Shown here: in pieces, positions 8,284 through 16,963 of the stretch
Position numbering within the stretch: the stretch's first letter is position 1
Layout of the letters: each line of letters begins with the position of its first letter
Origin: an uncultured Porphyromonadaceae bacterium
GTDB lineage: Bacteria; Bacteroidota; Bacteroidia; Bacteroidales; Muribaculaceae
Direction: 5' to 3'
Assembly (NCBI GenBank): GCA_900546365.1
Contig: URCF01000001.1
Location: forward strand, 62,001 to 126,000
DNA length: 64,000 nt
Position numbers and translations under genes: made by a program
Notes under the pieces: generated by a model
The model's database searches: none
Told to the model about the DNA's origin: nothing
Seen by the model: only the letters and a program-made list of their open reading frames with translations

Positions 8284-9362
8284 TTTATGGTGACTTGGGT
8301 GGCTCCGAATCCATATTCACGGAATGAGGCGTCCTGCACATCGTGGCCTTTGTAGCGGTGATTGAGCTCCTTGAGCAGTGCCTGCCGGAGCACACCTTCG
8401 CCCTTGCCGTGAATGAACACAATCTTCTGGCCCTTGTGCCGGATATTCTCGTCCATCACGCGGCGGAATTCGTCAATCTGCATATTGAGCATATCGGCAT
8501 TGCTGAGGCCGCGGGTGTTGTCCACCAGCTCATGGATATGTAGATCCACTTCAATCACATCGCCGTTGACTTTGGACGCCTTTTTGCGCTTCTGCACAGG
8601 CCGGCGATGCTCGCGGTCCGCGGCTTTCTTTGCTTTGATGGCCTCCTCGATGCGTGAGGAGTCGATGGTGACGCGCTTCATTGCCACATCGTTTTTCACA
8701 ATGTCGATGGCAATGACGGGAGTGTCGAAATAGATATTGTCGTGAAAGCAGTGGAGCTTGAAAAACTTTGTGTTGTCAAGCGGAGTCTCCACCGCAATGG
8801 GGTTTTTGAGCTTGAACTCTTTGTCGCGCTTGAAGGCAATCAGCTGCACCGCCACGCGCTCCATCCCGGGGATATCGCTGCGTAGCACCTCACCGAGCCA
8901 CACCTGGATGTTGGGCTCCACGATGCCGGCATAGCGTGTGGTCCACCCTTGGTCGGCGTCGGCGCGGGTCATATATGTGAAGTAGAGATAGTAGTTGGAG
9001 TCGTTGACCAGATAAGCATCAAACTCGGTGGTGTTGATATGCTTTATTTCACGCGGTTCGTAGGCGAGCACCACATTGAGCTGTTCGCCTTCGGGTGTCT
9101 CGGCCATATCCTCCTCCGTGATCTCCGCCGCCACCGGAGCCGAGGGAGAGGTGGAGGGCTGAGGCTGCGGTATCTTGGGGGCCACAGCGGTGTGCTTGGG
9201 CTCGGGAGCGGGCGCGGCAGCAGCCACCACCACACACTCCTTGAGCAGCACGGGAGTTTCAAACCCGTCCTCGTCCACGAAGGCCATATTGCCCTCGATG
9301 CGTATAATTCTACCGCCGCCCACGGAGTTGAGGTAGCGGACGGTATCACCTGTTTTAGCCAT
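8280..9362 (-). CDS. DUF2027 and Smr domain protein
   Basis: The protein is 360 residues. Its N-terminal about 45 residues (GDTVRYLNSVGGGRIIRI) are the DUF2027 beta module. A Pro/Ala-rich linker near 50-80 follows, then a DUF2027 beta-rich middle domain. The C-terminal 90 residues form an Smr domain, with the DLHIHEL motif and the HGKGEGVLR motif that in Smr proteins bind or nick nucleic acid. No MutS part is present, so it is not MutS2. The family is common in Bacteroidales. Its role is probably in RNA or DNA handling or ribosome quality control, which is inference. It overlaps the protease stop by one base (TAATG), so the three leftward genes form one operon. Confidence 0.88.
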   Translation of the reverse strand: MAKTGDTVRYLNSVGGGRIIRIEGNMAFVDEDGFETPVLLKECVVVAAAAPAPEPKHTAVAPKIPQPQPSTSPSAPVAAEITEEDMAETPEGEQLNVVLAYEPREIKHINTTEFDAYLVNDSNYYLYFTYMTRADADQGWTTRYAGIVEPNIQVWLGEVLRSDIPGMERVAVQLIAFKRDKEFKLKNPIAVETPLDNTKFFKLHCFHDNIYFDTPVIAIDIVKNDVAMKRVTIDSSRIEEAIKAKKAADREHRRPVQKRKKASKVNGDVIEVDLHIHELVDNTRGLSNADMLNMQIDEFRRVMDENIRHKGQKIVFIHGKGEGVLRQALLKELNHRYKGHDVQDASFREYGFGATQVTIK

Positions 9363-12300
9363 TATTTGTCAATTTGTTTTAATAATGTTTCAACAGCCAC
9401 CTTGAGCTGAGTGTCCACGCCTTTGACCAGATCGGCGGGGTCGTTGGCCACTTTCACATCCGGTTCAAGCTGAGTGTTTTCAAGATAGTTGCCTTCGGCT
9501 GTGCGGAATCCGATCACCGGCATACCGTATATGAGCGAGGGGTCCTGGAGAGTTTCCCAGTTGACGCTCGACATGGTGCCGGGCACGGGCATACCTACGA
9601 GTGTGCCGAGGCGGCAATGTTTGTACACCCAGGGAGTGCCGTGGGCGTTGGAGTAGTTGGCCTCGCCAATCACCATGATGCTGGGCTTGTTCCATCGGCG
9701 CGAGGGCATCACAGTGGTTTCCACGCCGTGAATCTCCTGGGTGAGGTAGGTTTTGCCGCTGAACAGCACCTCGATATCCTCATGCAGGCGTCCGCCGCCG
9801 TTCCAGCGGGTGTCGATGACAATACCATCCTTGTCCACGTATTTGCCGAGGAGCTTGTCGTAGATGGCGCGGAAACTGTCATCGCTCATCGACTCAAGGT
9901 GCAGGTAGCCGAGACGGCCATTGCTGAGGCTGTCCACGTAGGCTTCGCGCTGCTTGATCCAGCGGTCGTACATCAGTCCGCTCATGGCACCCGCGCTGAT
10001 GGGGAGCACCACCTCGCTTGCGTCCTTGCCGGAGGGGAGGGTGAACTCCACAAGAGTTTTTTTGCCGCGCAGGCCGTTGAGCAGCTCGTCGGTGTCGATG
10101 GAGTCAGCGAGCGCCACACCGTTGATGGCGGTGATCACCGAGCCGGGAAGCATGGCGGAGTTGGAGCGGTCAAACGGACCGTCCTCCACAATCTCGTCCA
10201 CTTTCAGGCCCGGGCCGGAGAAGCTCATGTCGTAGAGCAGACCGAGCGAAGCTGTAGGCTCCTTGGCACCTTTGGGACGGAAGCGTCCGCCGGAGTGCGA
10301 CACGTTGAGCTCACCGAGCAGCTCGCTGAGCAGCACGGCATAGTCGTAGTTGTTGGAGATATGGGGCAGGAATTTGGCATAGTCTCGGTAGTACCCTTCC
10401 CAGTCCACACCGTTGAGGTCCTTGACATAGAACCGTTCGTTGACCTCGTTGAACACATGGCGCAGCATATATTCGCGTTCCTTGGCACGGTCCATCTTGA
10501 ACGAGCCGCCGAGCGAAATACTCTTGAGTTTCTCGCTCTTGGGGTCGAACCGTTTGGGCGAGCGTCCGAGGAGATACATCACGCCGTCGTTGTCCATGGT
10601 CATCGACATGCCTCCGGCATCGAGCTTCTTGGTCAGCTCCACATCGCCTTTGCGTAGGTCGCGTTTCCAAAGGTCGTAGCCGCCTTCCACAGCGCTGAGA
10701 TAGTAGAGTGTGGCACCGTCCTTGGTGATAAGGGCATCGGCGATGTCTGAAGAGTTTGGAGTAAGGCGCACGGTACGTTTGTCCAGTCCGGCGAAATCAG
10801 GCTTCCACTGAGGTTTTTCTTCCTTGGCTTCCTTGTCGGCTTTTTTGGATTTCTTTTTCTTGTTTTTGGAATCCTTGTCGTCCTTCTCCTTGCTGGCGTT
10901 CTTCTCGCGGTCTTTCTCCACCTCCTTGAGCAGAGCGTAGTCCTCCTCGGAGAGCTTGAATTTCTGATATGCGTCATCTTCAAGGAACACCATCATCACA
11001 TCGTAGAGCGAGCCCCATGAAGCGTGGTTGCGCATGCCGTAGCGTTCCGACTCATAGAGAAGCGCCTTGCCGTCCATGGCCCACTGGGGGTTCTGGTTGA
11101 AATATCCCGACTCGGTGATTTTGTGCATCTTGCCGGTGGTCATGTCGATTACGGCGATGTCGCTGTAAGGGTCGTGGTGGAGATTGATATACTCGAGAGT
11201 CACCCATTTGCTGTCGGGGCTCCATTTCACCATCGTACCTTTGTTGCGGTGGGGCTGGATGAGGACACCGTCGGCAAGGTCGCGCACCTTACCGCTCTTG
11301 AGGTCAAGTGCTTTGAGACGGGTGCGGTCGGCGCTGAACACCATTGTTTTGCCATCGGGCGAAATGCAGGGCATCGTGCGGTCCTCGTTGTTGTCGTCAA
11401 TCACCGGCTCCTCGGATATGAGGGTGGCGTTGGAGAAGTTGGGGTCCTCCTTGCGGTTGATTTTGGCGCGATATATATTGTAATGCCCCGAACGTTCGGA
11501 GGTGTAGTACAATTCCCTGCCGTCGGCACCCCAGCAAAGGTCGCTTTCACCCTCGGGGGTGTGGGTGATCTGCTTTACGGAAGGATATTCGGTGGATGTG
11601 ACAAACACCTCGCCACGGCTGATGTATGCCACCTGCTTCCCATCGGGGCTGACAGCCACATCCGACACATTGGAAGCCGACAGCTCGGCCACGGGGTTGG
11701 AGTCGTCGCAGGTGAGAGTGATGTTCAGTTTTTCCGGTTTGCCGGAGGGAGTTTTGGTGTAAATTTCGCCATCGTAGGTGAAGGCGAGGGTGCCGTTGGC
11801 GGTGGCTTGTGACAGGAAGCGCACCGGATGGCGGGTGAACGAGGTGAGAGCGGTTAGCTCGCCGGGGTTGCTGAGCGGGAAGGAGTACACATTCATCGAG
11901 CCCCCGTTGCGCTCGCTGAGCATGTAGGCCACGGAGCCGTCGGCACTCACCACCGGGTTGAGGTCCTCGCCCGGGTGGTTGGAGAGGTTGGTGTGTGACT
12001 TTCTGAGGGCATCGTAGAGCCATATATCGCGGGTGACGGACGAGGTGTGGTGCTTGCGCCAGCTGTCCTCAAACCCTTTGACATCCTGGTAGAGGAACGA
12101 TGAGCCGTCGGGCAGGAAAGAGATGGCTTCGGCAGCGGTGCCGAGAATCTGCACTGGACGGCCACCTGTCACGGGCACGGAATAGACCTGGTTGAGGCGG
12201 GCGGTGGGGAATTGTGCCGAAGAAGCGGGAGCCTGGATGGCGGCGGTGAAAATCACATTTTTGCCATCGGGAGTGAACGCCACGGGAGTTTCTTTGGCTC

Positions 12301-12622
12301 CGTTGAAAGTGAGTCGGGTGGGGGTGCCTCCGTTGGCGGACATCACAAACAGGTCGCCGCCGCCATAGCGGTCGCTGGCAAAAGCGATGGTTTTGCCATC
12401 GGGGCTCCACACGGGAGCACTTTCGTAGCTGCCGGGCTGGGCGGTGAGTCTGACGGCCTCGCCTCCTTTGGCGGCCACCTTGTAGATGTCGCCTTTGTAG
12501 GTGAACGCAATCTGCTGTCCGTCAGGAGATATTTTCACATCTCGCATCCAGAGGGGGGTTACAGCCAAGGCTGTGGACGCGGCGCTGAGAATGAGGGCCA
12601 CGCTGAGCATCGGTTTTATCAT
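9362..12622 (-). CDS. Tricorn-like S41 family peptidase with TolB-type beta-propeller
   Basis: The protein is 1086 residues with a signal peptide (MIKPMLSVALILSAASTALA). Residues about 25-560 hold repeated PD40/TolB blades (SPDGQQIAFT, SPDGKTIAFASD, SPDGKTMVFSADR). A charged Lys/Glu/Asp-rich insert lies at about 565-607. The C-terminal third has a PDZ domain (about 800-870) and an S41 peptidase core. NVSHSGGR carries the tricorn-type catalytic His, and EANYSNAHG carries the probable nucleophile Ser. The size matches bacterial tricorn homologues, which degrade peptides and here would act in the periplasm. It is the first gene of the leftward operon with the Smr and EFR1 genes and has its own -7 box. 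Confidence 0.92.
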   Translation of the reverse strand: MIKPMLSVALILSAASTALAVTPLWMRDVKISPDGQQIAFTYKGDIYKVAAKGGEAVRLTAQPGSYESAPVWSPDGKTIAFASDRYGGGDLFVMSANGGTPTRLTFNGAKETPVAFTPDGKNVIFTAAIQAPASSAQFPTARLNQVYSVPVTGGRPVQILGTAAEAISFLPDGSSFLYQDVKGFEDSWRKHHTSSVTRDIWLYDALRKSHTNLSNHPGEDLNPVVSADGSVAYMLSERNGGSMNVYSFPLSNPGELTALTSFTRHPVRFLSQATANGTLAFTYDGEIYTKTPSGKPEKLNITLTCDDSNPVAELSASNVSDVAVSPDGKQVAYISRGEVFVTSTEYPSVKQITHTPEGESDLCWGADGRELYYTSERSGHYNIYRAKINRKEDPNFSNATLISEEPVIDDNNEDRTMPCISPDGKTMVFSADRTRLKALDLKSGKVRDLADGVLIQPHRNKGTMVKWSPDSKWVTLEYINLHHDPYSDIAVIDMTTGKMHKITESGYFNQNPQWAMDGKALLYESERYGMRNHASWGSLYDVMMVFLEDDAYQKFKLSEEDYALLKEVEKDREKNASKEKDDKDSKNKKKKSKKADKEAKEEKPQWKPDFAGLDKRTVRLTPNSSDIADALITKDGATLYYLSAVEGGYDLWKRDLRKGDVELTKKLDAGGMSMTMDNDGVMYLLGRSPKRFDPKSEKLKSISLGGSFKMDRAKEREYMLRHVFNEVNERFYVKDLNGVDWEGYYRDYAKFLPHISNNYDYAVLLSELLGELNVSHSGGRFRPKGAKEPTASLGLLYDMSFSGPGLKVDEIVEDGPFDRSNSAMLPGSVITAINGVALADSIDTDELLNGLRGKKTLVEFTLPSGKDASEVVLPISAGAMSGLMYDRWIKQREAYVDSLSNGRLGYLHLESMSDDSFRAIYDKLLGKYVDKDGIVIDTRWNGGGRLHEDIEVLFSGKTYLTQEIHGVETTVMPSRRWNKPSIMVIGEANYSNAHGTPWVYKHCRLGTLVGMPVPGTMSSVNWETLQDPSLIYGMPVIGFRTAEGNYLENTQLEPDVKVANDPADLVKGVDTQLKVAVETLLKQIDK

Positions 12623-12649
12623 AGGTAATAGGGGTTTTGTTTCTGCTCA

Positions 12650-12657
12650 CAAAGTTA
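12650..12657 (-). promoter_or_regulatory. -7 promoter element for the tricorn-like protease operon
   Basis: The minus strand reads TAACTTTG, 27 bases before the start codon. It matches TAnnTTTG, but no clear -33 TTTG is seen at the usual spacing. Confidence 0.5.
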
Positions 12658-12720
12658 CAAAATTACTGTCATTTTTCATCACACGCTCTCATATTAGCTT
12701 GCGTTGGGATAAACAGGTGG

Positions 12721-13092
12721 TTACTCCATAAATACCAAATATACTGCGGCGATGAGGAGCACGGCAGCGGCGGCGTGGTTCCATTTTATTGTGAAATCGT
12801 TGAACATCAGCGCGCTGAATACCACGAACACCACTAAAGTGATGACCTCCTGCATCACTTTGAGCTGCATGAGCGAAAACGGTCCTCCGTTGCCTTGAAA
12901 GCCGATGCGGTTGGCGGGCACCTGAAAACAGTATTCCACCAAAGCTATACCCCAGGAAAACAGAATGATGGCATATAGCGGCCAGTTGGCGGAGAATCCC
13001 GAGGACTGGAGTTTGAGGTGTCCATACCAGGCGAAAGTCATGAATACGTTGGCAATCAAAAGCAGCCCAACTGTGAGAATCATAGAGCCCAT
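12721..13092 (-). CDS. DMT-type membrane protein, DUF486 family
   Basis: This 123-residue protein has four predicted membrane helices, starting MGSMILTVGLLLIANVFMTFAWYG. The segment WGIALVEYCFQVPANRIG is the hallmark of the DUF486 family, a half-size relative of drug/metabolite transporters. The MQLKVMQEVITL segment before the third helix also fits. No substrate is known. It lies alone between the protease operon and the divergent aspS gene, with a TAATTTTG -7 box at 13128-13135 on its strand. The start could be either of two Met codons four residues apart. Confidence 0.88.
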   Translation of the reverse strand: MGSMILTVGLLLIANVFMTFAWYGHLKLQSSGFSANWPLYAIILFSWGIALVEYCFQVPANRIGFQGNGGPFSLMQLKVMQEVITLVVFVVFSALMFNDFTIKWNHAAAAVLLIAAVYLVFME

Positions 13093-13127
13093 CAGCAGTT
13101 AATTTGTGTGAAATTGAAAATTCGGTG

Positions 13128-13135
13128 CAAAATTA
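13128..13135 (-). promoter_or_regulatory. -7 promoter element for the DUF486 gene
   Basis: The minus strand reads TAATTTTG, 35 bases before the start. It is a TAnnTTTG match, with no -33 box at 19-21 bases. Confidence 0.4.
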
Positions 13136-13159
13136 GTGCTCAATTTGCAAATAATGATG

Positions 13160-13167
13160 TAATTTTG
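13160..13167 (+). promoter_or_regulatory. -7 promoter element for aspS
   Basis: TAATTTTG lies 43 bases before the aspS ATG and matches TAnnTTTG. The only nearby TTTG (13144-13147) is too close, so this is a partial match. Confidence 0.4.
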
Positions 13168-13210
13168 TGAGAATTTTGTAACAACGAATATATACCATAA
13201 CCATAGCATT

Positions 13211-14971
13211 ATGTTCAGAACAAATACATGCGGCGAGCTGCGCATTGAAAATGTAGGCTCTAAGGTGACACTTGCCGGCTGGGTGCAGCGCATCCGCAAA
13301 ATGGGCGGCATGACTTTTATCGACCTTCGCGACCGTTACGGAATAACACAGCTTGTGTTTGACTCCGAAACCAACGCCGACCTTCATGAACAGGCCAACC
13401 ATCTTGGCCGTGAGTTCGTGGTGCAGGTGACCGGCACTGTGGCTGAACGCTCCAACAAAAATGCCAATATCCCCACCGGCGATATTGAAATCATTGCCGA
13501 TGGACTGGCGATCCTCAACCGCAGCGATGTGCCTCCGTTCACCATCGAGGACGATACCGATGGTGGAGATGACCTGCGTATGCGCTACCGCTATCTTGAC
13601 TTGCGCCGCAACTGTGTGCGCCGCAATCTTGAACTGCGCCACCGCATGGCTTTTGAAATACGCCGCTACCTTGACTCCAAGGGTTTCCTGGAAGTGGAGA
13701 CTCCGGTGCTGATCAAGTCAACCCCCGAGGGTGCCCGTGACTTTGTGGTGCCTTCGCGCATGAATCCCGGCGAATTTTACGCTTTGCCGCAGAGTCCCCA
13801 GACATTCAAGCAGCTGCTTATGGTGAGCGGATTTGACCGCTATTTCCAGATTGTGAAATGCTTCCGCGATGAAGACCTCCGCGCCGACCGTCAGCCGGAA
13901 TTCACACAGATTGACTGCGAGATGTCGTTTGTAGAACAGGAGGATGTGCTCCGGATGTTTGAGGGATTGGTGAAGCATATATTTAAATATGTGAAAGATA
14001 TTGATTTCACTGAGCCCTTCCCCCGCATGACCTGGGCCGATGCCATGCGCCTGTATGGCAGTGATAAGCCCGACACTCGCTTCGGCATGGAGTTTGTGGA
14101 GCTCAAGGATCTCACCACCGGCAAAGGGTTCTCGGTGATGGACGATGCCGAATATGTGGGTGCCATTGTGGCTCCCGGATGTGCCGGCTACACCCGCAAA
14201 CAGCTTGACCAGCTCACCGAATTTGTGAAGAAATCGCAGATTGGTGCCAAAGGTATGATGTGGGTGAAGTTTGAGGCCGACGGCTCCATCAAGAGCTCGG
14301 TGGGTAAATTCTATACCGACGATGAGCTCCGTGCATGGGGCGAACGCGGCGGTGCCAACCCCGGCGACCTGATGCTTATCCTGTGCGGTCCCACAATGCG
14401 CACACGCAAGCAGCTGTGTGAGCTTCGTCTGGAGATGGGCTCACGCCTCGGACTGCGCGACCCGCAGAAATTTTCATGCCTGTGGGTGGTGGATTTCCCG
14501 CTGTTTGAATGGGATGATGAAACCCAGCGCTACTATGCGATGCACCATCCGTTCACCTCGCCCAACTCTGAAGATATTGACAAACTTGACAGCGACACCG
14601 GTGCCGTCCGCGCCACAGCCTACGATATGGTGGTGAACGGCAACGAGCTTGGCGGCGGTTCGATTCGTATCCATGATGCCAAGCTGCAGGACAAGATGTT
14701 CCGTTTGCTGGGGTTGTCGGAAGAAGATGCGCAATATAAGTTCGGCTTCCTGATGAATGCCTTCAAGTTCGGTGCGCCGCCTCACGGAGGTCTGGCCTTC
14801 GGATTTGACCGTTTTGTGTCAATTCTCGCCGGGCTTGATTCCATCCGCGATGTCATAGCGTTCCCCAAAAACAATTCCGGACGCGACACTATGATCGATG
14901 CCCCGTCGCGCATTGATGACTCCCAGCTCCAGGAGCTGTGCATCGATGTGGTGCTCCCCGAAGAAAAATAA
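13211..14971 (+). CDS. aspS: Aspartate--tRNA ligase
   Basis: This 586-residue class II synthetase loads aspartate onto its tRNA. The N-terminal OB-fold anticodon-binding domain (GWVQRIRKMGGMTFIDLRD) covers about 1-105. Motif 2 is visible as QIVKCFRDEDLRADRQPEFTQ, in two pieces of the usual order, and motif 3 as GLAFGFDRFV near residue 535. The bacterial-type GAD insertion domain fits in the middle, and the total length of about 590 matches the bacterial rather than the archaeal form. The tail PKNNSGRDTMIDAPS is the standard bacterial AspRS ending. The NIF3-family gene begins 12 bases after the stop, so the two are probably co-transcribed. Confidence 0.98.
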   Translation: MFRTNTCGELRIENVGSKVTLAGWVQRIRKMGGMTFIDLRDRYGITQLVFDSETNADLHEQANHLGREFVVQVTGTVAERSNKNANIPTGDIEIIADGLAILNRSDVPPFTIEDDTDGGDDLRMRYRYLDLRRNCVRRNLELRHRMAFEIRRYLDSKGFLEVETPVLIKSTPEGARDFVVPSRMNPGEFYALPQSPQTFKQLLMVSGFDRYFQIVKCFRDEDLRADRQPEFTQIDCEMSFVEQEDVLRMFEGLVKHIFKYVKDIDFTEPFPRMTWADAMRLYGSDKPDTRFGMEFVELKDLTTGKGFSVMDDAEYVGAIVAPGCAGYTRKQLDQLTEFVKKSQIGAKGMMWVKFEADGSIKSSVGKFYTDDELRAWGERGGANPGDLMLILCGPTMRTRKQLCELRLEMGSRLGLRDPQKFSCLWVVDFPLFEWDDETQRYYAMHHPFTSPNSEDIDKLDSDTGAVRATAYDMVVNGNELGGGSIRIHDAKLQDKMFRLLGLSEEDAQYKFGFLMNAFKFGAPPHGGLAFGFDRFVSILAGLDSIRDVIAFPKNNSGRDTMIDAPSRIDDSQLQELCIDVVLPEEK

Positions 14972-14983
14972 CAGCATAGAGCG

Positions 14984-16081
14984 ATGCTCATAAAAGAAAT
15001 AATATACCATCTGCAGGAGCTTGCACCGCTCGCCCGTCAGGAGGATTACGACAACAGTGGCCTTCAGGTGGGGCGCACCGATGTGGAATGTACCGGTGCT
15101 CTGGTGTGTGTGGATGTGACTCCTGCAGTGGTAAATGAGGCTATTGAACTTGGGTGCAACCTGATAATATCCCACCATCCGCTTTTGTTCAAGCCGCTCA
15201 AGCGCATCACTGGTGCCACATTGACCGAGCAGAGCGTGATGATGGCTCTCAGCGAAGGCGTGACCGTCTATTCATCCCACACTTGTCTTGACAATGCTCC
15301 CGGGGGAGTGTCATGGAAGATGGCCGGGATGCTTGGGTTGACACAGGTGTCGGTGCTCCAGCCTCAAACCAACCGTATGCTCAAGCTGCGGGTGTTTGTG
15401 CCTCCCACTCATGCCGACAAGGTGTGCAGTGCTCTTTTTGAAGCCGGAGCAGGCCGCAGCGGAGCCTACGAGCATTGTGTTTACCGCTCGCAGGGCGTCG
15501 GGACATGGACAGCACTCCCCGGAGCCGATCCCGCTATCGGAAAAGTGGGATGTGCCACCAGTCAGGAAGAGGAGTGTCTCGACATCATGCTCCCGATATG
15601 GAAGCGCGAGGCTGTGGAGGCGGCTTTGCTGTCGGCTCATCCATACGAACAGCCCGCTTATGAATTTGTGCCCGTCAGCAATTGCGAGCCCAATGCCGGA
15701 TGTGGTGCCGTGGGGATGCTGCCTGAGCCGATAACCGCGGCCCAGCTTGTGCTGAAAATCAAGGACACATTCGGGTCGCCTGTGGCCAGATGTTCGCTTA
15801 TGGCACCCGAGTCTATGGTGCAGAAGGTGGCTCTGTGCGGCGGGAGCGGGGCTTCATTCATCTCCGATGCCATAGCCGCCGGTGCCGACGCATATCTCAC
15901 TTCGGATACGAGGTATCACGATTTTGTGGACTATGGACGCCGTATTCTGCTGGTGGATATAGGCCACCACGAAAGCGAACAGTGTACTAAATCCATTTTT
16001 TATCACCTTATAAGAGAAATTTTTCCTAACTTTGCAGTCCGATATTCCCAGCAGGATATCAATCCGATAAAATACATGTAA
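14984..16081 (+). CDS. NIF3/YbgI family dinuclear metal-binding protein
   Basis: The protein is 365 residues. NIF3 proteins form hexamers with a two-metal centre of unknown function, sometimes annotated as GTP cyclohydrolase I type 2. The metal-ligand motif SHHPLLF is near residue 65 and HTCLDNAPGG near 105. The C-terminal TSDTRYHDF and DIGHHESEQ supply the remaining ligands. The length shows the long form with an inserted PII-like domain in the middle (about 130-235, starting RMLKLRVFVPPTHAD). It follows aspS by 12 bases and precedes the zinc-ribbon gene by 8, a NIF3 plus zinc-ribbon pairing known in several bacterial phyla. Confidence 0.93.
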   Translation: MLIKEIIYHLQELAPLARQEDYDNSGLQVGRTDVECTGALVCVDVTPAVVNEAIELGCNLIISHHPLLFKPLKRITGATLTEQSVMMALSEGVTVYSSHTCLDNAPGGVSWKMAGMLGLTQVSVLQPQTNRMLKLRVFVPPTHADKVCSALFEAGAGRSGAYEHCVYRSQGVGTWTALPGADPAIGKVGCATSQEEECLDIMLPIWKREAVEAALLSAHPYEQPAYEFVPVSNCEPNAGCGAVGMLPEPITAAQLVLKIKDTFGSPVARCSLMAPESMVQKVALCGGSGASFISDAIAAGADAYLTSDTRYHDFVDYGRRILLVDIGHHESEQCTKSIFYHLIREIFPNFAVRYSQQDINPIKYM

Positions 16082-16089
16082 ATTTATAT

Positions 16090-16869
16090 ATGGCTACAGT
16101 TGACAAAAACAAACCCGAACAAAATCTTTCTGTAGAGTCGCGTCTGAAATCTCTTTATGAGCTCCAGACCATCCTCTCGCAGATTGACCGTATCAAAACA
16201 GTGCGCGGTGAGCTTCCTTTGGAAGTGCGCGACCTTGAGGACCAGATTGAAGGACTTCGCACCCGTAAGGCCAACTTCGCTCAGGACATAGAGGAGCTCC
16301 GCAAAAAATCTGTGGCTGAAAAGCATAAAATCGAAGAGGCTCAAACTCTTATTGCCAAATACAAGGAGCAGCTCGACAATGTGAGAAACAACCGTGAGTT
16401 TGACCTGTTGTCAAAAGAAATCGAATTCCAGACCCTTGAGATTGAACTGTGTGAGAAGCATATCAACGAGTTTGCCCGCATGGTGGAGAACAAGAGCGCT
16501 GAAATCGAATCTACCGACCAGACTCTTGCCGATCAGGAGCACATCCTCGAGGAGAAGCGCAGAGAGCTCAACGAAATCGTGTCGGAAACCAAGCAGGACG
16601 AAGAGCGGCTGCGTGAGCAGGCCAAGGAGCTTGAGCCCAAGATTGATGCCCGCACTCTCGCCGCTTTCAAGCGTATCCGCAAAAACGCCCGCAACGGTCT
16701 CGGTATCGTTTACATCCAGCGTAATGCCTGCGGCGGCTGTTTCAACCGTATCCCGCCTCAGAAGCAGATGGAGATCAAGATGCACAAGAAGGTGATCGTG
16801 TGCGAATATTGCGGTCGCATCATGATTGATCCCGATCTCGCCGGAGTTGAAGCTCCCGAGTCGAAATAA
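16090..16869 (+). CDS. Coiled-coil protein with C-terminal C4 zinc ribbon
   Basis: This 259-residue protein is mostly a long antiparallel coiled coil (about 15-195), rich in Glu, Lys, Arg and Leu. It ends in a zinc ribbon with CGGC near residue 215 and CEYC near 238 around FNRIPPQKQMEI. This is the zf-RING_7/CdsZ family, thought to bind nucleic acid or assist protein handling; no enzyme activity is known. It follows the NIF3 gene by 8 bases, matching a conserved neighbour pair. A strong GC-rich hairpin follows the stop. Confidence 0.9.
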   Translation: MATVDKNKPEQNLSVESRLKSLYELQTILSQIDRIKTVRGELPLEVRDLEDQIEGLRTRKANFAQDIEELRKKSVAEKHKIEEAQTLIAKYKEQLDNVRNNREFDLLSKEIEFQTLEIELCEKHINEFARMVENKSAEIESTDQTLADQEHILEEKRRELNEIVSETKQDEERLREQAKELEPKIDARTLAAFKRIRKNARNGLGIVYIQRNACGGCFNRIPPQKQMEIKMHKKVIVCEYCGRIMIDPDLAGVEAPESK

Positions 16870-16896
16870 TCCGACCCACATATCATCAGATAAATC

Positions 16897-16940
16897 AACG
16901 GGGCTGTGTTGAATTCACTGACACAGCCCCGTTGGGTTTG
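16897..16940. terminator. Hairpin terminator between convergent genes
   Basis: AACGGGGCTGTGT (16897-16909) pairs with ACACAGCCCCGTT (16921-16933), a 13-base perfect stem. The following GGGTTTG is only moderately T-rich, so rho-independent activity is likely but not classic. It serves the zinc-ribbon gene and the convergent lipoprotein gene. Confidence 0.7.
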
Positions 16941-16963
16941 TATTTGAAGCTATAAGGGAGATG

